NCBI GenBank assembly: GCA_963580285.1
Contig: OY757017.1
Location: 112,935,245 to 112,999,244, forward strand
Length of the DNA: 64,000 bases
Reading direction: 5' to 3'
Source of the DNA: Lucinisca nassula
Taxonomy: Eukaryota; Mollusca; Bivalvia; Lucinida; Lucinidae
Under the pieces are notes generated by a model. That model worked only from the letters and a program-made list of their open reading frames with translations, made no database searches and was not told the DNA's origin. The number at the start of each line of letters is the position of its first letter. Position 1 is the first letter of the stretch. The position numbers and the translations under genes were made by a program. Shown here one piece after another: positions 55,012-64,000 of this stretch.

Positions 55012-55390
55012 GTTACTCATTAAAATGACCTCATTGAGGCGATTCTGATGAGTATGCGCAACATATTTTTTTCAAGATAAAATAAGGAAAAATGTCTCCA
55101 TCACGTGAACACGTCCGTGAAATAAAGACCTTCCTAAACCCCACTTTATATATAGAGAAAACAGGGGTTTATGGAGGTAAACATTATTTTCCTTATTTCT
55201 GCTCCAAGACATGGGTTGTGGGTACTCGTTAGAACCGCCTCAACTAGGCGGTTCTAATGAGCACCCAAAACCTATGCTTGGAGTAAAAATAAGAAATATA
55301 TAACAAATTTCCATCAGAAGAATTACCTTTTTTGTAGTTTGAAAAAAAATTCACTATATCACACGGATGTTGTATCGTAATGAATTATCC
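55012..55390. mobile_element. MITE family E, near full length, after a palindrome scrap
   Basis: 55012-55090 is an isolated GTGTTACTCATTAAAATGACC palindrome. 55100-55388 is full length: CATCACGTGAACACGTCCG ... GTACTCGTTAGAACCGCC ... CACACGGATGTTGTATCG. Confidence 0.8.
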
Positions 55391-55587
55391 CAAAAATTTG
55401 TTATCTCAAGGTTCAAGAAAAATTCCCCAGGGCGTGTGAGTTAAGTTAATCAGCTATCAGTGTTTGAATGATTGACATTTCAGTTCATTTCTGTTGTATC
55501 TTTGCTCACAAATCCATGTGACAGTGACTTCTTTGATATCTCCAAAAACTCACAATTTTATTTGCCATAATATGAGATATTTTTTTT

Positions 55588-56620
55588 ATGTCCCCGGTAG
55601 CAATAGGGGAACATATTGTTTTTGCCCTGTCTGTATGTTGGTTTCTTTGTTGGTTTGTACGTGGACAACTTTAACGTTGGTCATAACTTTTGAAACGTTT
55701 GAGATAGAGCCTTCATATTTGGCATGTAGTTTCCTTGTGGCAAAGGCTGTCCAAACATTAAAAAAAAATGACCTTGACCAATGACCTACTTTATAGAAAA
55801 AAATAACATTGGTCATAACTACTGAACCGTTTGAGATAGAGCCTTCATATCTTTGTGGCAAGGACATCCCACTTACACAAAAATAATAAACCTTTTACCT
55901 TGACCAGTGACCTACTGTTAAGAAAAAACAAAAAAAACATTGGTCATAAGTTTTGTACCATTTGAGATAGAGCCTTCATATTTTGCATGTAGGTTCCTTG
56001 TAATAAGGGCTTCACATCCATACAAAAACATTTGACCTGTGACCATGACCTTTGACCTACTTAAAAGAAAAAAATAACATTGGTCATAACTTTTGAACTG
56101 TTTGAGATAGAGCCTTCATATTTTGCAAGCAGGTTCCTTGTGACAAGGGCTTCACATCCATACCAAAAAATTGACATATGACCGTGACCCTGATCTTTGA
56201 CATACTTAAAAGAAAAAAAATAAAATTGGTCATAGCTTTTAAACCGTTTGAGTTAGAGCCTTCATAATTTGCATGTTGGTTCCTTGTGACGAGGGCTTCA
56301 CGTCCATAAAAATAATTTTGACCTGTGACCTTGACCGAGAAAATAACATTGGCCATAACATTTGAACCGTTTGAGATAGAGCCTTCATATTTTGCATGTA
56401 GGTTCCTTGTGACAAGGAATAAAATATTATTATTGGTAATAACTTTTGAACTGTTTTGAGTTCGAACCTTTATATTGAGCATGCAGGTTCCTTGTGACAA
56501 TGTCTTCTTACTCAAACAAAAAAAAATCTTGACCTGTGACCTTGATTTTGACCTGTGACCAACTTCGAAGAAAAAATGACCATGCCCGGGAACATATTCG
56601 TGTTTCACAAACACATCTTG
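55588..56620 (+). mobile_element. HLE-8: ATGTCCCCGG element nested in a MITE E
   Basis: 5' hairpin ATGTCCCCGGTAGCAATAGGGGAACAT after a T-run, about six units of 100-160 bp (GTTTGAGATAGAGCCTTCAT, GGTTCCTTGTGACAAGG, GACCTTGACC). 3' arm CCCGGGAACAT, hairpin GTGTTTCACAAACAC, CATCTTG/TT. The flanks TGAGATATTTTTTT and ATTTCTGTTTCAAACATTGG are two halves of a MITE E. Confidence 0.82.
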
Positions 56621-57109
56621 TTATTTCTGTTTCAAACATTGGATTGTTGGTGCTTATTTGAACATCCTCTTTGAGGCAGTTCTAACTAGCAGCAGCCTAA
56701 GCAAAATTAGGTTAAAATGTATACCCCTGTAAACTTTTCTTTATATAAAAACTACCTGGAAAGGGGCCACTTATGTTGATGTTGCCCCTGTACCTGCATA
56801 TTAATCAAAAATATGATGATAATGATGATGATGACATTGAGGTTTTTACAGGGTTGTTCTTTGTGCGGACTTGTTAATGTGATGGGTACTCTCTATAATG
56901 AATTTTATTGTGAAAACAAATCATATTTCTAAATATTTGAACTGTATTTCTCAAAAATTTCAGTGACTGTTTTAATTACTAGCGTTTTTAATGTACATAT
57001 TTATGTAGAAAACTTGTTTTTATAGTGAAAAAAAGTTTATTTTATACACTTTTACTGTACAGGCATTTTGTTGCTGTATATTCATATATTATATATAAAT
57101 CCCAGTCAT

Positions 57110-57465
57110 CATGAAAACATGCCTATACAAATAGATTGTTAATTTTACAGCCAAAAAAACAACAATTTTCAATGAAAAATTGTGATATTTTTCTTATTTC
57201 TGCTCAAAATATAGATTGGGGGTACACGTTAGAGCTGCCTCATTTAGGCAGTTCTAATGATTACCCACAATCTATATTTTAGAGATTGTGTGTACATGTT
57301 AGAACCGCCTCATTGAGGCGGTTCTAACGAGTACCCACAATCTATATTTTAGAGCAGAAATAAGAAAAATAATGTTTCCCCCTGAAAACTCCAGTTTTAC
57401 TATATAAAAGTGGGGTTCAAGGGGGGTCAGAATTATTATATAGGCGTGTTTTCGTGATGTTACCC
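57110..57465. mobile_element. MITE family E with a duplicated centre
   Basis: CATCATGAAAACATGCCTAT on the left, GGCGTGTTTTCGTGATGTTA on the right. The central palindrome occurs twice (57205-57280 and 57285-57352), as also seen at 45690-45850. Confidence 0.85.
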
Positions 57466-57536
57466 TTAAATTGCCAATCACAACAGTTTGCTGTCATCAT
57501 TTTCAAACATTTCTGTCTAATTTTTCAGAGAAAATA

Positions 57537-58617
57537 AGGCCTGACATTACATATGAATCATCTGCTGATCAGAGTAAATAATGCATGACATAACATATGA
57601 ATCATCTTCTCAGCAGAGAAAATAATGCATGACATTACATATGAATCATCTGCTCAGCAGAGAAAATAATGCATGACATTACATATGAATCATCTGCTCA
57701 GCAGAGAAAATAATGCATGACATTACATATGAATCATCTGCTCAGCTGAGAAAATAATGCATGACATTACATATTAATGCATGACATTACAAAGGAATCA
57801 TCTGCTCCTCTGAGAAAATAATGCATGACATTACATATTAATGCATGACATTACATATGAATCATCTGCTCAGCTGAGAAAATAATGCATGGCATTACAT
57901 ATGAATCATCTGCTCAGCTGAGAAAATAATGCATGACATTACATATGAATCATCTGCTCAGCAGAGAAAATAATGCATGACATTACATATGAATCATCTG
58001 CTCAGCTGAGAAAATAATGCATGACATTACATATGAATCATCTGCTCAGCTGAGAAAATAATGCATGACATTACATATGAATCATCTGCTCAGCAGAGAA
58101 AATAATGCATGACATTACCTATTAATGCATGACATTACAAAGGAATCATCTGCTCCTCTGAGAAAATAATGCATGACATTACATATTAATGCATGACATT
58201 ACAAAGGAATCATCTGCTCAGCAGAGAAAATAATGCATTACATTACATATGAATCATCTGCTCAGCAGAGAAAATAATGCATGACATAACATATGAATCA
58301 TCTGCTCAGCTGAGAAAATAATGCATGACATTACATATGAATCATCTGCTCCGCTGAGAAAATAATGCATGACATTACATATGAATCATCTGCTCAGCAG
58401 AGAAAATAATGCATGACATTACATATGAATCATCTGCTCCGCTGAGAAAATAATGCATGACATTACATATTAATGCATGACATTACAAAGGAATCATCTG
58501 CTCAGCAGAGAAAATAATGCATGACATTACATATGAATCATCTGGTCAGCAGAGAAAATGCATGACATTACATATGAATCATCTGCTTAGCAGAGAAAAT
58601 AATGCATGACATTTTTT
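57537..58617 (+). repeat. 44-bp satellite array, about 22 units
   Basis: Unit: ACATTACATATGAATCATCT then GCTCAGCAGAGAAAATAATG then CATG. Variants CTCAGCTG, CTCCGCTG and CTCCTCTG alternate in higher-order patterns, and a short 27-base insert (ATTAATGCATGACATTAC plus AAAGG) recurs four to five times. AT-rich with no coding potential. Confidence 0.96.
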
Positions 58618-58945
58618 TTCAACCCCGCCTATCGGGGCACAGAGAAATAGATTGAGCTGCATGGTGCTTCCACCCAGAGCTGAAACTGACCGCACACCGC
58701 TTAGGGGTCTAAGCCTGCCTAGGCTAAGTGGTGAGAGTCGGACCGCCGCTTAGGGGTCTAACCCTGCACAGGCAAAGTGGTGTGAGTCGGACCGTCCATG
58801 CATATAAACCTTATTGGTTTCGTTGGGTAGCAGGGTTTGAGATGTCATGTCAGTAAAAAGTTCCACAAAATAAATTGGAAGCAACACCTCCAAAATGACC
58901 TACATAGTGTTGAGGGGATGTTAAACCTCAAATCAAACAAACATC
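58618..58945 (+). mobile_element. SINE family C inserted at the end of the satellite array
   Basis: CCCCGCCTATCGGGGCACAG to ATGTTAAACCTCAAATC and CAAACAAACATC tail. A 55-60-base internal duplication (CCGCTTAGGGGTCTAA.CCTG) is present at 58698 and 58747. Confidence 0.87.
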
Positions 58946-59000
58946 TGCTCAGCAGATGATTCATATGTAATGTTAGGCCTCGTTTCATTGAAAAATAAAT
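58946..59000 (-). repeat. Inverted last satellite unit
   Basis: ATCTGCTCAGCAGATGATTC and ATATGTAATGTTAGGCCTCG are the reverse complement of the array start at 57530-57575 (AGGCCTGACATTACATATG). Array and SINE thus lie between inverted arms. Confidence 0.85.
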
Positions 59001-59227
59001 TGTTCTTTGCTCTAAAAAATTCTGTGGCACTTTAAGGGTTAATTTTCTATTACTAACTTTATACTTGGTGCATATATTTGAAGTAGTTGATATTACAAGT
59101 TACTATAAATAGCATAAATAGTCAGACAAAATAATCCAAAATAGTGTAAATAGCTGCTCCATAGTCTTATCTTGTTGTCGAAAGTCTTCCAGTTACTTTT
59201 AAAAATAGTTATATATATATAATGTTC

Positions 59228-59420
59228 GTTTGGCTTGTTTTTGAGTTTTTTGGGCCCAGTCAACACTATGTCATTTTGAGCCAGTCAGTTTGCCTAACTA
59301 CAGTTTTCTTCAGCAGGCTTGTGCATAAGCGATTAACCAGTCCAGTGCACATTCTTTTGCAAGAAATTGATGACTGCCATTCTTGAATCAGGGGAAGGGA
59401 GAGTATGGCCAGAGAAAAGA
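59228..59420 (-). mobile_element. SINE family B, decayed minus-strand fragment
   Basis: GGGCCCAGTCAACACTATGTC, AGCCAGTCAGTTTGCC, CCAGTGCACATTCTTTTGC and CTGCCATTCTTGAATCAG match family B in complement. Confidence 0.75.
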
Positions 59421-59829
59421 TAATTTTAGTTGGTATACGTAATCAACCAAAGGAGTAAATGGAGCTGCATGTGTATCAAAGGTCAAGGTCACTTCTTCAC
59501 TTTTAACCAAGTTCACTCAGATATCAAAATTAAAACATTTCTCAAAAACCACGGGGCAAATTAAATTCAAATTTCTAATGAAGCTAGCCAATTGGTCCAG
59601 GTCACATGAACAAGAAGGCCACAATGTCAACCATATATGGTAAAAACATTAAAAAAATTCTCTGGAACCATTTGGCTAATTTCCTTGAAACTTGGATAGT
59701 AGCATTGGAGACTGTGGCCAGTCATAATTTGTTCAAATGGTGAATCTTGGTTGACCATGACCCATTTCTCACCAAGGTCAAAGGTCACTTTAGCTTTTGT
59801 GTGGGAGAAAGTGGATATTGTTAATTTTT
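59421..59829 (+). repeat. Dispersed repeat, second copy
   Basis: AACCATATATGGTAAAAACA, TCCTTGAAACTTGGATAG and GGTCAAAGGTCACTTTAGC match 1000-1480. It directly precedes HLE-9. Confidence 0.65.
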
Positions 59830-62597
59830 AGCTCACCTGACCGAAGGTCATGGTGAGCTTTTGTGACAGTAAGATGTCCGGCGTCGTCGTGCGTCGTCCG
59901 TCGTCCGTCGTGCGTAAACTTTTTCTTGTGAACACACTAGAGGCCACAGTTTTGGTCCAATTATCATCAAACTTGCTCAGAATGATAATCATGACAATAT
60001 CTCGGTCAAGTTCGAATTTGGGTCATGTCGGGTAAAAAAGTAGGTCAGTAGGTCAAATCATAGAAAAACCTTGTGAACACTCGAGAGGCCACAATTTTGG
60101 TCCAATCATCATCAAACTTGCTCAGAATGATCATTGTGACAATATTTTAGTGAAGTTTGAATATGGATCATGTCGGCTTAAAAAGTAGGTCAGCGGGTCA
60201 AATCATAGAAAAACCTTGTGAACACCCTAGAGGCCACAATTTTGGTCCAATCATAATCAAACTTGCTCAGAATGATCATCATGACAATATCTTGGTCAAG
60301 TTCGAATATGGGTCATGTCCGGTCAAAAAGTAGGTCAGTAGGTCAAATCATAGAAAAACCTTGTGAACACTCTGAAGGCCACTGTTTTGGTTCAATTATC
60401 ATGAAACTTGCTCAGAATGACCATTGTGACAATATTTCAGTCCAGTTCGAATATGGGTCATATCGGGTTAAAAAGTAGGTCAGCGGGTCAAATCATATAA
60501 AAACCTTGTGAACACCCTAGGGGCCACAATTTTGGTCCAATCTTAATCAAACTTGCTCAGAATGATCATCATGACAATATCTCGGTCAAGTTTGAATATG
60601 GGTCAAATGGTTCCGGTCCGTTGCACATCTAGGTCACAGGAGCCAAAAACAGATTTTTTTCACCAAAAACTTAAAAAATCTTCTTCTCTGAAACCACAAG
60701 GCCCAGGTCTTTGTTATTTGGTATGAAGCTTCATCTAGTGGACCCCTACCAAGATTGTTCAAATTATAGTGCTGGGGCCAAAAATGCCCCCGCACGGGGG
60801 CCCTTTGGTTTTACATAGGCTTATATAGGGAAAATCTTTAAAAATCTTCTTCTCTGAAACCACAAGGCCCAGGACTTTGATATTTGGTATGAAGCTTCAT
60901 CTAGTGGACCCCTACCAAGATTGTTCAAATTTGAGTGCTGGGACGAAAAATGCCCCCGCCACGGGGCCCTTTGGTTTTACATTGGCTTATATAGGGAAAA
61001 TCTTTAAAAATCTTCTTCTCTGAAACCACAAGGCCCAGGTCTTTGATATTTGGTATGAAGCTTCATCTAGTGGACCCCTACCAAGATTGTTCAAATTATA
61101 GTGCTGGGGCCAAAAATGCCCCCGCCCCAGGGCCCTTTGGTTTTACATAGGCTTATATAGGGAAAATCTTCAAAAATCTTCTACTCTGAAACCACAAGGC
61201 CCAGGACTTTGATATTTGGTATGAAGCTTCATCTAGTGGACCCCTACCAAGATTGTTCAAATTATAGTGCTGGGACAAAAAATGCCCCCGCCACGGGGCC
61301 CTTTGGTTTTACATTGGCTTATATAGGGAAAATCTTTAAAAATCTTCTTCTCTGAAACCACAAGGCCCAGGTCTTTGATATTTGGTATGAAGCTTCATCT
61401 AGTTGACCCCTACCAAGATTGTTCAAATTACAGTGCTGGGGCCAAAAATGCCCCCGCCCCGGGGCCCTTTGGTTTTACATAGGCTTATATAGGGAAAATC
61501 TTAAAAAATCTTCTTCTCTGAAACCACAAGGCCCAGGTCTTTGATATTTGGTATGAAGCTTCATCTAGTGGACCCCTACCAAGATTGTTCAAATTTTAGT
61601 GCTGGGACAAAAAATGCCCCCGCCACGGGGCCCTTTGGTTTTACATGGGCTTATATAGGGAAAATCTTTAAAAATTTTCTTTTTAAAAATCTTCTTCTCT
61701 GAAACCACAAGGCCCAGGTCTTATATATTTGGTATGAAGCTTCATCTAGTGGACCCCTACCAAGATTGTTCAAATTATAGTGCTGGGGCCAAAAATGCCC
61801 CCGCCACGGGGCCCTTTGGTTTTACATAGGCTTATATAGGGAAAATCTTTAAAAATTTTCTTCTCTAAAACCACAAGGCCCAGGACTTTGATATTTGGTA
61901 TGAAGCTTCATCTAGTGGACCCCTACCAAGATTGTTCCAATTTTAGTGCTGGGGCCAAAAATGCCCCTGCCCCGGGGCCCTTTGGTTTTACATAGGCTTA
62001 TATAGGGAAAATCTTTAAAAATCTTCTTCTCTGAAACCACAAGGCCCAGGACTTTGATATTTGGTATGAAGCTTCGTCTAGTGGACCCCTACCAAGATTG
62101 TTCAAATTATAGTGCTGGGACAAAAAATCCCCCCCTGCCACGGGGCCCTTTGGTTTTACATAGGCTTATATAGGGAAAATCTTTAAAAATCTTCTTCTCT
62201 GAAACCACAAGGCCCAGAACTTTGATATTTGGTATGAAGCTTCATCTAGTGGACCCCTACCAAGATTGTTCAAACTATAGTGCTGGGGCAAAAAATGCCC
62301 CTGTCCCGGGGCCCTTTGATTTTACATAGGCTTATATAGGCAAAATCTTTAAAAATCTTCTTCTCTGAAACCGCTAGGCCCAGGTCTTTGATATTTGATG
62401 TGTAGCTTCATCTAGTGGACCTTTGACAAGATTGTTCAAATTTTAGCCTTTGTTGATGTTTGGTATGAAGCTTCACCTTTAAGACCTCCCTCAACATTAT
62501 GTACATTAAAGCCCTGGGGCCAATAATGGCCCTCTCTGGGGCCCACTTGTTACACTATGGATCAGGTGAGCGATCCAGGGCCATCATGGCCCTCTTG
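59830..62597 (+). mobile_element. HLE-9: AGCTCACCTG element with two kinds of tandem array
   Basis: Same ends as HLE-5 (AGCTCACCTGACCGAAGGTC at the 5' side; CAGGTGAGCGATCC, GGGCCATCATGGCCC and CTTG/TT at the 3' side). The interior has five units of about 143 bp related to HLE-5 (59930-60620), then about eleven units of about 170 bp (60640-62440) with TCTTCTTCTCTGAAACCACA, GGTATGAAGCTTCATCTAGT and GGGCCCTTTGGTTTTACAT. The second array is absent from HLE-5. Confidence 0.87.
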
Positions 62598-62718
62598 TTT
62601 CAAAAACTGCTATTGCCTGTGAACTTAATTGGTATATACAATCAGCTAAAGAATTAATGAAGCTGCGTGAGGTAAAGTTCACTCACTGACCTTGGACCCA
62701 GGTCACTCAGATACCAAA

Positions 62719-62928
62719 TACAGTAAAATTCCGCTATTAAGACCACTTAAAATTAGGACAAATTCTGCTTTTAAAAGCTTATAGAGAAGGTTTCAACTAT
62801 TCATTCTTCATGTTTTCTACACCCTGTGTCTCGAATTAAGAGACCACCTTTGGGACTGTTCAAAAGTGGTCTTAAAGACCACTTTTGAACAGTCCCAAAG
62901 GTGGTCTTATTATAGGAATTTTACTGTA
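62719..62928. mobile_element. MITE family P1, best-preserved copy
   Basis: CAGTAAAATTCCGCTATTAA at 62721 and TTATAGGAATTTTACTG at 62926, flanked by TA. The internal hairpin at 62842-62910 has about 33-bp perfect arms. Confidence 0.88.
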
Positions 62929-63199
62929 TTTTATTTTTGAAAAACAGCTGGGCAAATTCAACTTCAACAGGCTACGAAATCTTACTCTCTATGTATGTGT
63001 GAACTATACTTTTTGAGTATAAGTAAAAGTATTTGGCTTTGTTTATTTGAGATTGTGCCCTAACTAAGACAAGTATGGTATTTCGTATAATCTGTACAAC
63101 TTGTACTGGATTACAGAAACATTTTCGGGGATTCCTGTTACCTGTTATATCTGAAACTATGCAACTGTTTAAAAAGCTTACCATAAGAATTCTAAATAA

Positions 63200-63350
63200 T
63201 TCGGAAACCTTGAGGACTTGCTGTAAATTCTCCTAAAATTTTATCTTTGTTTCATCGTCCAGCAAGGGGTCCAAAAGGTGCAGAAAGAATGACAGTGTAG
63301 ACCCTGATCAGACTGATCTGGGTCTGCACTGTTTGCTTAGGACGCATCTC
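63200..63350 (+). repeat. Dispersed repeat with hairpin element
   Basis: GAGGACTTGCTGTAAATTCTCC, GCAAGGGGTCCAAAAGGTGC, then GTGTAGACCCTGATCAGACT ... GTCTGCACTGTTTGC. This is the third copy of the 1490-1645 repeat. Confidence 0.6.
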
Positions 63351-63368
63351 TATTTGTTGTTTTTTTTT

Positions 63369-64000
63369 AGCTCCACTGGCCGAAGGCCAGCGGGGCTATT
63401 GTCATGGCCCTGTGTCCGTCGTGCGTTCGTGCGTTAACTTTTTCTTTAAACATCTTCTCCTCCTAAACTACTGGGCCAATTGTAACCAAACTTCACAGGA
63501 ATGTTCCTTACATAGTCCTCTTCTAAATTCCTTCAAAGAATTTTGTTACACCCAGAACTCTGGTTGCCATGGCAACAAAATCACAAAAAATTAAAAATCT
63601 TTAAAAATCTTCTCCTCCAAAACCACCTGTTGGATTTCATTTTTATTTTGCATGACTGTTCCTTGGGTTGACCTCTTTTTGATTCCTTGAAGAAATTATG
63701 ATCCGACAAAAAACATGGCCGCCATGGGCGGGGCTTATTTTCCCTATTTAACATATAGTGTAATGCTAAAACATCTTCTCCTCCTAAACTATTGGGCCCA
63801 TTGTAACCAAACTTCACAGGAATGTTCCTTACTTAGTCCTCTTCTAAATTCCTTCAAAGAATTTTGTTACCCCCAGAACTCTGGTTGCCATGGCAACAAA
63901 ACAACACAAAAAATTAAAAATCTTTAAAAATCTTCTCCTCCAAAACCATCTGTTGGATTTCATTTTTATTTTGTATGAATGTTCCTTGGGTGGACCTCTT
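63369..64000 (+). mobile_element. HLE-10: AGCTCCACTGG element, cut by the window edge
   Basis: After a T-run, the 5' hairpin CTCCACTGGCCGAAGGCCAGCGGGG, GTGTCCGTCGTGCGTTCGTG, then two units of about 310 bp (starting AAACATCTTCTCCTCCTAAA at 63448 and 63769). The 3' end is outside the window. Confidence 0.78.

Noticed and set aside
57537..58617. CRISPR-like array
   Set aside because: Units are directly adjacent with no unique spacers, the genome is eukaryotic and units vary in length. It is a satellite.
38250..64000. A second host gene downstream of rhophilin
   Set aside because: All three + frames and the longer minus ORFs were read for known domains. Only repeats were found; small isolated exons could still be missed.

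Overview
The window is eukaryotic intron and flanking DNA. Only about 1.06 kb is clearly host coding sequence. It is very rich in short non-autonomous repeats: tRNA-derived SINEs whose tails end in CAAA repeats, palindromic MITEs, and tandem-repeat elements with GTCCGTC runs and AGGTCA half-sites. This mix, with an invertebrate-type rhophilin gene, suggests a mollusc, most likely a bivalve. That is inference from remembered repeat styles and was not searched.

The host gene is the 3' part of a rhophilin-2-like gene on the + strand. Six exons (1769-1925, 11750-11866, 31818-31938, 34259-34409, 35858-36007, 37479-37838) join in compatible phases with AG/GT borders. They give 351 residues: the second half of the BRO1 domain, a PDZ domain and a Ser/Pro-rich basic tail. 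The N-terminal Rho-binding (HR1) region and the first half of BRO1 must lie upstream. Two AATAAA signals lie about 370-410 bp after the stop.

Intron 1 (1926-11749) holds two pogo/Tigger-like MITEs, a SINE with perfect target duplications, and a decayed 7-kb DIRS-type tyrosine-recombinase retrotransposon (4095-11134). The DIRS element keeps inverted terminal repeats and an internal complementary region. A 1.4-kb tandem-repeat element and a 164-bp MITE are inserted in it. Intron 2 (11867-31817) holds a nearly perfect 80-bp palindrome, nested SINEs, four LINE remnants, a 2.9-kb element bounded by inverted repeats, a (GA)n-rich block, and a GC-rich 1.1-kb insertion with a TATA box and a 160-codon ORF that I cannot assign. 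Introns 3-5 are short and hold repeats only.

From 38.3 kb to the end I see no host exon. This part is a mosaic of MITEs, SINE pieces, a 44-bp satellite array (57.5-58.6 kb), a hAT MITE with an 8-bp duplication, and tandem-repeat elements.

The most interesting pattern is a set of about ten apparently unrelated tandem-repeat elements with one shared architecture: a T-run, a GC-rich 5' hairpin, usually a GTCCGTC tract, tandem repeats, a 3' copy complementary to the 5' arm, a small hairpin, then CTTG or CTAG followed by TT. Nested insertions let the empty target be reconstructed: insertion is between Ts with no longer duplication. This fits Helentron/Helitron2-like rolling-circle elements. They are called HLE below.
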